In this document: positions 8,141 to 16,102 of the stretch, one piece after another
Position numbering within the stretch: the first letter of the stretch is position 1
Layout: every line of letters begins with the position of its first letter
Source: Terriglobales bacterium
GTDB lineage: Bacteria > Acidobacteriota > Terriglobia > Terriglobales > Acidobacteriaceae
Length of the DNA: 64,000 nucleotides
Assembly (NCBI GenBank): GCA_035573675.1
Contig: DATMAB010000018.1
Location: 62,001-126,000, forward strand
Direction of reading: 5' to 3'
Program-made: the position numbers and the translations under genes
Notes under the pieces: model-generated
What the model was told of the DNA's origin: nothing
Seen by the model: only the letters and a program-made list of their open reading frames with translations
Database searches by the model: none

Positions 8141-10240
8141 TCACCGCCTCACGTAGTACAGAATCATCCCCGTCAGCCCCGCCACCATCACCAGCGCGTA
8201 CCACTGCACCAGGCCCCACTGCACCAGGCGCGTGAAATACGACAGCGGCTTCATCGCGTAAGCCGGCGCGTTCACAAGCAATCCATCAATGATCCACTTG
8301 TCCCACCACATCGAAACCACTGCCGAGGCTCGCGTCAGCCACCCGGTGGCGTTCACTGCTCCGTCGATTCCCAGCTCATCGAACCGGCGCGTGGCTTCCC
8401 CCACGCCCAGCGCGCCCAGACGCACCGGCCCCAGCTTCCGGCGGCCCGTGAACAGCATGTCATACAGCTCATCCACCCAGTACTTGTTGAAGAGCGCCTG
8501 ATACACGGGCGGCGCAGCCTGCGCCATCGGCTCGGCGTAGTCCTTCTCCGCTCCCGAGTAGAAACGCCTGGCCAGGAACCAGCCCACGCCCGCCGCCGCT
8601 ACGGACGCGATCATCAGCACGTACTCCATGGGATCATGCGCCGTGCCATGCCCCGCTTCCGCCGCCTTGCCCACGCGCTCGAACACCGGCTCGAGGAAAT
8701 GCTCGAAGCGATTGCTGCCTCCCAACGCCGCCGGCACGCCCAGGAATCCCGCCAGAGCCGCCCCCGCTGCCAGCACCACTAGCGGCATGGTCATGGAAGC
8801 TGGAGACTCATGCGCATGATGCTCCACCTCGTGCGACATCCGTGCCGGGCTCCAGAACGTCAGGTAGAAGAGCCGGAACATGTAGAACGCCGTCAGGATG
8901 GCGGTAACAAAACCCAGGCCCCACAGCACCGGCTGATGCGCCGCCCACACCTGCCACAGGATCTCGTCCTTCGAGAAGAAGCCCGCCAGCGGCGGGATGC
9001 CGGCAATTGCCAGCGTCGCCACCAGCATGGTCTTGTAGGTCGTGGGAGTCTTGTCCGCCAACCCTCCCATGTTGCGCAGGTCCTGTTCGCCGGAAAGCGC
9101 GTGGATCACTGACCCCGCCCCCAGAAACAGCAGCGCCTTGAAGAAGGCATGCGTGAACACGTGGAACACGCCCGCCGCGAAGGCGCCCACGCCCAGCGCC
9201 AGGAACATGTAGCCCAGTTGCGAGACCGTCGAATACGCCAGCACCCGCTTGATGTCGTTCTGCACTAGCCCGATGGTGGCCGCGAAGATGGCTGTGAGCG
9301 CTCCCACCACCGCCACCGCCGTCATCGACGCCGGCGCCAGTTGGAAGAGCGCGTTTGAGCGCGCCACCATGTAGACACCCGCCGTCACCATGGTGGCCGC
9401 ATGGATCAGCGCCGAGACCGGTGTCGGGCCCTCCATCGCGTCCGGCAGCCAGGTGTAGAGCGGCAACTGCGCGCTCTTGCCGCACGCTCCCACAAACAGC
9501 AGCAGCGTGGCCATGGTGATGATGGGATCGCCCGCCAGGAACGCCCCGCTCTTCGCCCCTTCGTGCACGATCTCGTTCACGCGCGTGTACTGCAGCGACC
9601 CGAAGTACCAGGCGATGGTGAACATCCCCAGCAGGAACGCCGCATCGCCCACTCGGTTCACGATGAACGCTTTATTGGCCGCGTCGGTGGCCGACTTCCG
9701 GTCGAAGTAGAAACCGATCAGCAGGTAGGAGCACAGGCCCACGCCTTCCCAGCCCACGAACATCAGCGCGTAGTTGTTCCCCAGCACCAGCGTCAGCATG
9801 GAGAACATGAACAGATTCAGGTAACCGAAGAAGCGGTAATACCCGCCTTCATGCCCCATGTACCCGATGGAGTAGATGTGGATGAGCATGCCCACGCCGG
9901 TGACGAACAGCAGCCATATGCTCGAAAGCGGATCGAGCAGGAAGCCCGCATCGGCCCGGAAGTGCGCTACGTGGTTGCCCGCGCCCACGTACGCCAGTTC
10001 GCCCGTGCCCGTTCCCAGCCACGTGAACAGGACCTTCTCGAACGGCTTGCCCGGCTGCGCGTGTGCGTAATCCATGTACTGCCACACCGCTCCGCATGCC
10101 AGCGCGAAGGCCAGCACCACCGAGCCCACGCACACGATGCTCACCGCGCGGTTCGAAATCCTCCGCCCGAAGAAGAACATCGTCGCTGCCCCTGACGCCG
10201 GCAGCAGCGGTATCAGCCAGATGTTGTCTAGGAAAAACAC
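8141..10240 (-). CDS. nuoL: NADH-quinone oxidoreductase subunit L
   Basis: This is the distal antiporter-like subunit of complex I, with 699 residues and 15 or more helices. The motif GPTPVSALIHAATMVTAGVY is diagnostic, and FIVNRVGDAAFLLG is also conserved. The C-terminus carries the long amphipathic region and final helix expected for NuoL. The start is GTG 10240 (MFFLDNIWLIPLLP); a 7-nt array lies 20 nt upstream, and no Shine-Dalgarno is evident. Confidence 0.96.
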   Translation of the reverse strand: MFFLDNIWLIPLLPASGAATMFFFGRRISNRAVSIVCVGSVVLAFALACGAVWQYMDYAHAQPGKPFEKVLFTWLGTGTGELAYVGAGNHVAHFRADAGFLLDPLSSIWLLFVTGVGMLIHIYSIGYMGHEGGYYRFFGYLNLFMFSMLTLVLGNNYALMFVGWEGVGLCSYLLIGFYFDRKSATDAANKAFIVNRVGDAAFLLGMFTIAWYFGSLQYTRVNEIVHEGAKSGAFLAGDPIITMATLLLFVGACGKSAQLPLYTWLPDAMEGPTPVSALIHAATMVTAGVYMVARSNALFQLAPASMTAVAVVGALTAIFAATIGLVQNDIKRVLAYSTVSQLGYMFLALGVGAFAAGVFHVFTHAFFKALLFLGAGSVIHALSGEQDLRNMGGLADKTPTTYKTMLVATLAIAGIPPLAGFFSKDEILWQVWAAHQPVLWGLGFVTAILTAFYMFRLFYLTFWSPARMSHEVEHHAHESPASMTMPLVVLAAGAALAGFLGVPAALGGSNRFEHFLEPVFERVGKAAEAGHGTAHDPMEYVLMIASVAAAGVGWFLARRFYSGAEKDYAEPMAQAAPPVYQALFNKYWVDELYDMLFTGRRKLGPVRLGALGVGEATRRFDELGIDGAVNATGWLTRASAVVSMWWDKWIIDGLLVNAPAYAMKPLSYFTRLVQWGLVQWYALVMVAGLTGMILYYVRR

Positions 10241-10260
10241 GCTTTTGGGCTCTTGGCTTT

Positions 10261-10338
10261 TTGGCTTTTAGCTTTTTGGCTTTTAGCTTTTGGCTTTTAG
10301 CTTTTCGCTTACTGCTTATCGCTTATTGCTTATTGCTT
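10261..10338. repeat. Eleven GCTT heptads between nuoK and nuoL
   Basis: The units have the form NNGCTTN: TTGGCTT, TTAGCTT, then alternating GGCTT/AGCTT, then CGCTT/TGCTT. They recur every 7 nt at 10263, 10270, 10278 (one 8-nt step), 10285, 10292, 10299, 10306, 10313, 10320, 10327 and 10334. The consensus matches the arrays at 873-928 and 15904-15950. Confidence 0.93.
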
Positions 10339-10353
10339 GTTACCTCTCGCCGT

Positions 10354-10659
10354 TCACCATTTCAACAAGTCGATCTCATCCGCATTGACCGTCTCTTTAT
10401 TGCGGAAGAATGCGATCAGGATGCCCAGGCCGACGGCCGCTTCCGCCGCCGCGTCCGCCACTACGAAGATGGAGAACACCTGGCCTTCCAGCCCGTACAT
10501 GCGCGAGAACGCCACCAGGTTCAGGTTCACCGCGTTCAGGATCAGTTCGATGGACATCAGCACGATCACCACGTTCCGCCGCGTCAGCACCCCGATGGTG
10601 CCGATGGCGAACAGGATCGCCGCCACGATCACATAGTGCACTGTGCCGATCTCACCCAT
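10354..10659 (-). CDS. nuoK: NADH-quinone oxidoreductase subunit K
   Basis: At 101 residues it has three membrane helices, exactly the NuoK size. Conserved features are the [24 protein letters not shown] stretch (quoted only in part by family as [18 protein letters not shown]) and the membrane glutamates within it and in helix 3. ATG 10659 is a clear start. Confidence 0.95.
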   Translation of the reverse strand: MGEIGTVHYVIVAAILFAIGTIGVLTRRNVVIVLMSIELILNAVNLNLVAFSRMYGLEGQVFSIFVVADAAAEAAVGLGILIAFFRNKETVNADEIDLLKW

Positions 10660-10721
10660 GTCAGTTGTCAGTCGCCGGTACCCGGTTGCCCAGTCACCGT
10701 AGCCGGCGCTTCACGGTTCTT

Positions 10722-10749
10722 CAGTTCACAGTTCATACTTCGCACTTCA
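10722..10749. repeat. Short heptad array between nuoJ and nuoK
   Basis: The units CAGTTCA, CAGTTCA, TACTTCG and CACTTCA keep TTC in 7-nt phase. The rest of the nuoJ-nuoK gap (10660-10764) is less regular but of similar composition. No gene is seen in it. Confidence 0.75.
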
Positions 10750-10764
10750 CCAATCGCCCGATGG

Positions 10765-11274
10765 CTAGATCCGCTTCTTGGCCATCACCACCGCCCCCAC
10801 AATCGCCACCAGCAGCAGCACAGAGGCGATCTCGAACGGCAGCAGGTACTGCCCGTACAGCATCAGGCCGATCTGTTGCGTGTTCTGCCCTTCCGGGAGT
10901 TGCGTCATGGGCGCGGCGAAGGCCGCCCGGTCCTTGAGATAGACGAACAGCAGCAGCGCCCCCAGCAGCGCCGTGGCCACCAGCCCCACCGGCCACATGC
11001 GGTTGAACTGTTCTTCTTTCTGCGCTTTTTCCAGGCTCACCAGCATGATGACGAACAGGAACAGCACCATGATGCCGCCCACGTACAGGATGATCTGCAC
11101 GCCGGCCACGAAGGGCGCGTAGAGCATCATGTAAAGACCGGCGAGCGAAAGCAGCGTGAAGATCAGCGAGATGGCCGAATGCACGGCGTTACGCTGCGTC
11201 ACCACCAGGATGGCGCTCACCACGGCAAGTCCGGCCAGAAAGTAGAAGAAGAAGGTCGTGGCGACGGGCGTCAT
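10765..11274 (-). CDS. nuoJ: NADH-quinone oxidoreductase subunit J
   Basis: This 169-residue membrane subunit has five helices. Typical features are NAVHSAISLIFTLLSLAGLY and the glycine-rich YVGGIMVLFLFVIML segment that holds the pi-bulge helix in NuoJ. It starts at ATG 11274, 16 nt after the nuoI stop, in normal nuo order. Confidence 0.95.
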   Translation of the reverse strand: MTPVATTFFFYFLAGLAVVSAILVVTQRNAVHSAISLIFTLLSLAGLYMMLYAPFVAGVQIILYVGGIMVLFLFVIMLVSLEKAQKEEQFNRMWPVGLVATALLGALLLFVYLKDRAAFAAPMTQLPEGQNTQQIGLMLYGQYLLPFEIASVLLLVAIVGAVVMAKKRI

Positions 11275-11290
11275 CGGGTGGGCTCTGCGC

Positions 11291-11752
11291 TCACTTCCTG
11301 TACACCGTCGGTTGCGGTCCCTGCTCCAGCGCCTGCCGGTCCCAGATGGCGCCTTCGCGGGTGTAGTTGGCCAGCTCGAAGTCCTGCGTCAGTTCCAGCG
11401 CGTCGGTCGGGCAGGCGTCCTCGCACAATCCGCAGAACATGCAGCGGCTCAGGTCGTAGGTGAAGGTGGTCAGTTCCTTGCGTCGCGTCTTCTCGTTACG
11501 CTCGCTGGTGACCACGATCAGGTGCTCCGGACACGCCAGCGCGCACAGGTCGCAGGCGATGCACAGCGTCTCGTCCGTCTCCGGGTTCACGTTCAGCCGC
11601 GGCGCGCCCCGGTAGCGCTCCGCCACCTGCGGCCGCTCCAGCGGATACTGCTCCGTGTACACCTCTTTCGGGTGCTGGTAGCGGAACGTCAGCGCCAGCC
11701 CCTGCAGCAGGTCCACCAGAAAGATCTTCCGCGCCAGCCGCTTTACGTCCAT
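11291..11752 (-). CDS. nuoI: NADH-quinone oxidoreductase subunit I (2x 4Fe-4S)
   Basis: This peripheral ferredoxin-like subunit carries clusters N6a and N6b towards quinone. Two classic motifs are intact: C64-x2-C67-x2-C70-x3-C74 and C104-x2-C107-x2-C110-x3-C114. It has 153 residues and starts at ATG 11752, 4 nt after the nuoH stop. Confidence 0.97.
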   Translation of the reverse strand: MDVKRLARKIFLVDLLQGLALTFRYQHPKEVYTEQYPLERPQVAERYRGAPRLNVNPETDETLCIACDLCALACPEHLIVVTSERNEKTRRKELTTFTYDLSRCMFCGLCEDACPTDALELTQDFELANYTREGAIWDRQALEQGPQPTVYRK

Positions 11753-11756
11753 CGCT

Positions 11757-13037
11757 TCACCGTCCCACCCGGGCCGCCAGTTCCGGCGCGATCCCCACCA
11801 GCGCCGTCCCGATCAGCGCCGCCAGGCTCAGCGGAATCATCACCTTCCATCCCACTTTCATCAGTTGATCGAACCGGTACCGCGGAAACGTCCCCCGATA
11901 CCAAATGTAGAGGTACATGAAGAACGCGACCTTCAGCGAAAACCAGTATATGTCCTGCACGCGGTCGCGAACAGGGGGCAGGAGCAGGAGCGCGCCGATC
12001 AGGGCCAGCAGCGCGGCGAAGCCGGCGAGGCCCAACGTCTGCAGGCGGAACAGCGGGTGCCTGGGCATGCGGATGGTGCCCACGAAGGCCATGGCCGCGA
12101 GCGCGAAGAAGGTCAGCGCCGGGAAGAGCGAGAACACCAGGTCCCAGGCCGGGCCGGTGAGCGTGCCGGAGAAAGGACGCAGCCAGCCGCCCAGCCACAG
12201 CGTCACTGCGACCGACGACACTGCGATCATGGCCGCGTACTCGGCCAGGAAGAACAGCGACCAGCGGAATCCGCTGTACTCGGTGTGGAAGCCGGCAACC
12301 AGTTCGGACTCGGCCTCCGGCAAATCGAAGGGGGCGCGGTTGGTTTCGGCCACCATGGCTACGCAAAAAACGAAGAAGCTGATAAGGCCGAGCGGGAAGA
12401 ACTTGAACAGGAACCAGACGCCTTGAGCTTCCTGGGCGCGCACGATGCCGATCATGCTCAGCGTTCCGGTGCCTGTCGCCATGCTGCTCATGATGATGGC
12501 GGAAACCACGCTCAAGCCCATGGCGACCTCGTAGGAGACCATCTGGGCGCTGGAGCGCAGCGAGCCGAGCAGCGGGTAGTGCGAGTTGGAGGCCCAGCCG
12601 GCCATGATGACGCCCAGGGTGCCGAGCGACGACACGCCCAGCATGAACAGCAGGGCGATATTCATGTCGGTGACAGCGTGCGTGGGCCCGAAGGGGATGA
12701 CGATGTAGACGGTGAAGGCGGTGATGACCACGGTGACCGGCGCAAGCCAGAAGACTACGCGGTCAGCGCCCTCGGGCATGATGTCTTCCTTGATCAGGAG
12801 CTTGAGGGCGTCGGCGATGGGCTGCAGCAATCCGTGCGGGCCGACGCGCATCGGGCCGAGGCGCACCTGCATGTGGGCCAGGATCTTGCGCTCCAGCCAG
12901 TTCATGGCGATGACGGCGATGGACACGCCCAGGAAGATGAGCAGGATGTAGATGAGCGCCCAGAGGACGTTGCCGGCCTCGCCAGGAGTGACGTTCTGGT
13001 CGAGGTAGCCGAGAATGTAGTTGCGTAGGTCAGCCAT
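11757..13037 (-). CDS. nuoH: NADH-quinone oxidoreductase subunit H
   Basis: This quinone-site membrane subunit joins the peripheral and membrane arms. It has 426 residues and about eight helices. Conserved segments include RLGPMRVGPHGLLQPIADALKL and the acidic loop NRAPFDLPEAESELVAGFHTEYSG (given here as family landmarks ending in EAESELVAGFHTEY). ATG 13037 is preferred to the TTG one codon upstream. The octad array begins 6 nt upstream and no Shine-Dalgarno is visible. Confidence 0.96.
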   Translation of the reverse strand: MADLRNYILGYLDQNVTPGEAGNVLWALIYILLIFLGVSIAVIAMNWLERKILAHMQVRLGPMRVGPHGLLQPIADALKLLIKEDIMPEGADRVVFWLAPVTVVITAFTVYIVIPFGPTHAVTDMNIALLFMLGVSSLGTLGVIMAGWASNSHYPLLGSLRSSAQMVSYEVAMGLSVVSAIIMSSMATGTGTLSMIGIVRAQEAQGVWFLFKFFPLGLISFFVFCVAMVAETNRAPFDLPEAESELVAGFHTEYSGFRWSLFFLAEYAAMIAVSSVAVTLWLGGWLRPFSGTLTGPAWDLVFSLFPALTFFALAAMAFVGTIRMPRHPLFRLQTLGLAGFAALLALIGALLLLPPVRDRVQDIYWFSLKVAFFMYLYIWYRGTFPRYRFDQLMKVGWKVMIPLSLAALIGTALVGIAPELAARVGR

Positions 13038-13043
13038 CAATCC

Positions 13044-13074
13044 AATTTGGTAATTGCGTAATTTGGTAATTTGG
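13044..13074 (+). repeat. Left inverted repeat made of octads, flanking the four-helix-bundle gene
   Basis: Units AATTTGGT, AATTGCGT and AATTTGGT have AATT every 8 nt and continue to about 13083. The 31 bases match the reverse complement of 13475-13505 at 27 positions. The repeat abuts the nuoH start. Confidence 0.85.
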
Positions 13075-13095
13075 AAATTGACTGCTTCACTCTTT

Positions 13096-13464
13096 CTATC
13101 TCCGACGCGCGGTTTGAGCGGAAGTGCTGAAGATGGCGGTCAACTCGCGAGCTCTTTCAGAAGACTGGCCAGCCTTTTCGCAGGCACGATGTCCGCTTCG
13201 ATCATCAACTCCAGCCAGAAAACCGTCAGCTTCCTCCGCCACAATTCTCATCCTGGAAATGAACTCGGCCCGCGAGCGAGCCCGGCAAGCGGCGCGGTAG
13301 TTTGCACCCACTGAGGTCCCACTTCGCAATACTTGCTTGCCCAGCACCTGGGCTTCCGTGCTTCGCGGAAGAGCTCGATAGAGCCGGATCAAGCGCAGCG
13401 CGAAGCCCTTGGTTCTGCGCCTGAGTTCCTCGCGTGGATCCTTGAACTCGACCATTTCAGCCAT
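13096..13464 (-). CDS. Four-helix-bundle (S23-type) protein, middle out of frame
   Basis: The N-terminal half (FALRLIRLYRALP, QVLRSGTSVGANYRAA) and C-terminal end (ARELTAIF) match the four-helix-bundle family also found as 23S rRNA intervening-sequence proteins. These are about 120 residues long with no known catalytic activity. Between the two halves, about 24 codons (roughly 13151-13222) read as an unrelated sequence. The same DNA read one base over gives WLELMIEADIVPAKR, which is the family sequence. So two compensating indels, near 13220 and 13151, have scrambled helix 3. ATG 13464 is chosen over TTG 13479. It sits inside the nuo operon. Confidence 0.8.
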   Translation of the reverse strand: MAEMVEFKDPREELRRRTKGFALRLIRLYRALPRSTEAQVLGKQVLRSGTSVGANYRAACRARSRAEFISRMRIVAEEADGFLAGVDDRSGHRACEKAGQSSERARELTAIFSTSAQTARRR

Positions 13465-13474
13465 CGCGAATTTA

Positions 13475-13505
13475 CCCAATTACCAAATTACGAAATCACC
13501 AAATC
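13475..13505 (-). repeat. Right inverted repeat made of octads
   Basis: AAT recurs every 8 nt (13478, 13486, 13494, 13502) in units such as ACCAAATT. The reverse complement matches 13044-13074 at 27 of 31 positions. It ends 2 nt before the nuoD stop codon (13508), so the two repeats and the enclosed gene fill the whole nuoD-nuoH gap. Confidence 0.85.
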
Positions 13506-13507
13506 CG

Positions 13508-14662
13508 TTACCGGTCCACCTCGCCCAGCACAATGTCGATGGTGCCGATGACGGCGACGACGTCGGCGACCATGGAGCCTTCGACCATCTTGCCCAGGGC
13601 CTGCAGGTTGACGAACGAGGGCGGCCGCACGCGCACACGGTAGGGCTGCGTGGAACCGTCGCTCACGATGAAGTAGCCCAGCTCGCCCTTGGGAGCCTCG
13701 ATGGAATGGTAGATCTCGCCCACGGGCGGCTTCAGCACCTTGGGGATCTTGGCCATGATGGGGCCGTCGGGAATCCGCTCCACCGCCTGACGGCAGATGC
13801 GCACCGATTGGCGCATCTCCGCGATGCGGACGAGGTACCGGTCGTAGGTGTCGCCGTTCTGGCCGGTGGGGATCTCGAAGTCCATTTCAGAGTAGGCGGC
13901 GTAGGGCTGGGCCTTGCGCAAGTCCCACTTCACGCCGGAGGCGCGCAGCACCGGCCCGGTGACGCCAAAGGCCTTGCAGTCCTCGGCGGAGATGACGCCG
14001 ACGCCTTTGGTTCTCTCCAGCCAGATGCGGTTCGTGGTGAGCAGCGTTTCGTATTCGTCGATCTTGGGAGTAACGAAGTCGCAGAACCTGCGCACGTCGT
14101 CCTCGAAGCCGTCGTAGGTTTCGTACAGGCAGCCGCCGATGCGGAAGGCGTGGGTGGTGAGGCGCGCGCCGCAATACTTCTCGAAGATCTTCAGGATCTC
14201 TTCGCGGTCGCGGAAGGTGTAGAACAGCGGCGTGATGGCGCCAATATCGAGGGCGTGCGTGCCCAGCCAGAGCATGTGGCTGGCCAGGCGGTTGAGCTCG
14301 GTGAGGATGGTGCGGATGTAGCGGGCGCGGGGCGGCGCTTCCACGTTCATCAGCTTCTCGACCGCTTCGCAGTAACCCAGGCCGTTGGAGACCGCAGCCA
14401 CGTAATCCATGCGGTCCACGTAGGGATTGAACATGGCGTAGGTGCGGTTCTCGGCGATCTTTTCCACGCCGCGGTGCAGGTAGCCGATGACGCATTCGGT
14501 GCCCAGGACGCGCTCGCCATCGAGCTTGAGGATGACGCGCAGCACGCCGTGCGTGGAAGGGTGCTGCGGCCCCATGTTGAGGATGATCTCGTTGGCGTCG
14601 AGGTGGGTCTGGTCGGCGTCGCGCAGGTCCCAACTGGGGAATTTGGTGGTGACGTCGCTCAT
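13508..14662 (-). CDS. nuoD: NADH-quinone oxidoreductase subunit D
   Basis: This 49-kDa subunit forms the quinone-binding cavity together with NuoB and NuoH. It has 384 residues. The N-terminal motif [14 protein letters not shown] holds the quinone-site histidine, and the C-terminal end [12 protein letters not shown] is the family terminus. ATG 14662 overlaps the nuoC stop (ATGA). The frame is open 36 nt further upstream, but that segment lies inside nuoC and is not family-like. Confidence 0.97.
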   Translation of the reverse strand: MSDVTTKFPSWDLRDADQTHLDANEIILNMGPQHPSTHGVLRVILKLDGERVLGTECVIGYLHRGVEKIAENRTYAMFNPYVDRMDYVAAVSNGLGYCEAVEKLMNVEAPPRARYIRTILTELNRLASHMLWLGTHALDIGAITPLFYTFRDREEILKIFEKYCGARLTTHAFRIGGCLYETYDGFEDDVRRFCDFVTPKIDEYETLLTTNRIWLERTKGVGVISAEDCKAFGVTGPVLRASGVKWDLRKAQPYAAYSEMDFEIPTGQNGDTYDRYLVRIAEMRQSVRICRQAVERIPDGPIMAKIPKVLKPPVGEIYHSIEAPKGELGYFIVSDGSTQPYRVRVRPPSFVNLQALGKMVEGSMVADVVAVIGTIDIVLGEVDR

Positions 14663-15285
14663 TGGCCGCTCTTGATCCCCAGGTTGATCTGCACCCACTC
14701 CTGATCCTGTTGAATGATGCCGTAGTCCTTGCGCAGCGGGTGGCCCTTCCAGTCGTCGGGCAGCAGGATGCGGCGCATGTCAGGATGGCCCTCGAAGCGG
14801 ATGCCGAACATGTCGTAGCACTCGCGCTCCAGCCAGTTACAGGTCGGCCAGAGGGCGACGGCGGAGGGCGCGGTTTCGCCGTCGGCGATGCGCGTCTTCA
14901 CGCGCATGCGCTCGTTGCGCGCGAACGAATAGAGGATCCACACGACGTCGAACTGTTTCTCGCGCCCGGGGTAGTGGACGGCGGTCACGTCCACGCAGTA
15001 GTCGAACTGCTCGTCGTCGCGCAGAAGCCGCAGGACGTCGTGGGCGATGGAGCGGTCCACGACCAGGTAGTTCTGCTTGAGGTAGGTGACGGCTTCCTGG
15101 ATGCCGGAGCCGAAGCGCTGCTTCAGGCGCGCGACCCTCTCCGATTCCCAGGGCTCGGCGGTAGGCCCGGCGGGCTTGGGAGGAGGAGCGTGAGCGGGCT
15201 TTTCGGCGGCGGCAGCAGCAGGTTGCGCCGTGGGCTTTTCGGCGCCTTGGGGCGAGGGCGGAGTGGGCTTGGTCTCGTCGGCCAT
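14659..15285 (-). CDS. nuoC: NADH-quinone oxidoreductase subunit C with Pro/Ala-rich N-terminal extension
   Basis: This is the 30-kDa subunit of the peripheral arm. It has 208 residues. Residues 1-45 are low-complexity Pro/Ala/Lys-rich, then the NuoC domain follows with [20 protein letters not shown], the family signature, and GHPLRKDYG near the end. ATG 15285 is taken as the start; upstream in-frame sequence lacks family similarity. It has its own candidate promoter (15329-15357) and is coupled to nuoD. nuoB, which normally lies between nuoA and nuoC, is absent. Confidence 0.94.
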   Translation of the reverse strand: MADETKPTPPSPQGAEKPTAQPAAAAAEKPAHAPPPKPAGPTAEPWESERVARLKQRFGSGIQEAVTYLKQNYLVVDRSIAHDVLRLLRDDEQFDYCVDVTAVHYPGREKQFDVVWILYSFARNERMRVKTRIADGETAPSAVALWPTCNWLERECYDMFGIRFEGHPDMRRILLPDDWKGHPLRKDYGIIQQDQEWVQINLGIKSGQ

Positions 15286-15328
15286 TCGTGGCTCAGGCGA
15301 ACCGGCTGGCTCACGACAGGAACAGAGT

Positions 15329-15357
15329 TTTGTAACAGCCGGGCCGGATAGTGTCAA
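15329..15357 (-). promoter_or_regulatory. Candidate sigma-70 promoter for nuoC onward
   Basis: On the minus strand a perfect TTGACA (15357-15352) is followed after 17 nt by TACAAA (15334-15329), four of six matches to TATAAT. The predicted transcript would start near 15322, about 35 nt upstream of the nuoC ATG. It would separate nuoC-nuoN from nuoA. Confidence 0.5.
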
Positions 15358-15498
15358 TTGTATACGGCGGCGATGGGGCGGCTCGAGCGTGACCCTCGCG
15401 CGTTCCTCGTCCGCCGTGGGGCGGACTCGTCCGAGCGACGGCCACGGGAAGCAGAGTTGCCAGCTCGTCACGGCACGGCTAAAAGCCCTGCCGTTCCC

Positions 15499-15858
15499 CT
15501 AGACCCATTCCAGGGCGCCCTTCTTCCAGATCCAGATGTAGCCCACGACCAGGATGCCGAGGAAGATCATCATCTCGACGAAGCCGAACAGGCCCAGCAG
15601 CTTGTACTGCACGGCCCAGGGGAACAGGAAGATGGTCTCGACGTCGAACACCACGAACAGGATGGCCACGATGTAGAAGCGGACGGAGTAGCGGCCGCGG
15701 GCGTCGCCGACGGGGTCAATGCCGCACTCGTAGGGCAGGAGCTTGCCCTTTTCCGTGGGATTATCCGGGCGGACGAGCTTGGCGATGAGCAGCGTGACCA
15801 CGGGGATGGCCAGGGCCACGACCATGAAGAGAAAGATGGGAACGTAGTTCTGCGGCAT
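15499..15858 (-). CDS. nuoA: NADH-quinone oxidoreductase subunit A
   Basis: This is a three-helix membrane subunit of 119 residues. Landmarks are LLPYECGIDPVGDARGRYSVRFY and FDVETIFLFPWA (the latter quoted in full), both diagnostic for NuoA. ATG 15858 is the start. A 213-nt gap with no gene separates it from nuoC, where nuoB would be expected. Confidence 0.96.
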   Translation of the reverse strand: MPQNYVPIFLFMVVALAIPVVTLLIAKLVRPDNPTEKGKLLPYECGIDPVGDARGRYSVRFYIVAILFVVFDVETIFLFPWAVQYKLLGLFGFVEMMIFLGILVVGYIWIWKKGALEWV

Positions 15859-15903
15859 GACGGAAACATCCTACATCTGCGATGTGTGAAGTGGGAAGGG
15901 CTT

Positions 15904-16053
15904 TTGGCTTTTGGCGGTTGGCGGTTGGCTTTTGGCTCTTGGCTCTTGCCAAGGAGATTTGAACGACTACGCCCGGAGGTGAGTGCGGTGGTGAGTTCCA
16001 CTTCGTGTTGTCCGGATAGCATTCAGCCAAAGGCCGGCAGCCGAAAGCCAAGA
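15904..16053. repeat. Two oppositely oriented heptad arrays in the nuoA-lysS divergent gap
   Basis: At 15904-15950, GGC recurs every 7 nt (15906, 15913, 15920, 15927, 15934, 15941, then TGCC) in TTTTGGC/GGTTGGC units. At 16024-16053, GCC recurs every 7 nt (16026, 16033, 16040, 16047) in AGCCAAA-type units, the reverse complement of the first. They flank about 70 nt of unique sequence. Confidence 0.85.
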
Positions 16054-16063
16054 GCGCTTCCTT

Positions 16064-16069
16064 TATAAT
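16064..16069 (+). promoter_or_regulatory. TATAAT -10 element upstream of lysS
   Basis: A perfect TATAAT lies 33 nt before the lysS GTG. No good TTGACA-like hexamer is present at the normal distance, so it is a -10 match only. Similar TATAAT boxes stand close to the starts at 21622 and 53997. Confidence 0.4.
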
Positions 16070-16102
16070 CCGTCCTTTGCGTTTTGACGCTCGGACCGGC
16101 CC

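Noticed and set aside
15286-15498. nuoB remnant
   Set aside because: No CxxxC or NuoB-like segment is seen in any frame of this gap.
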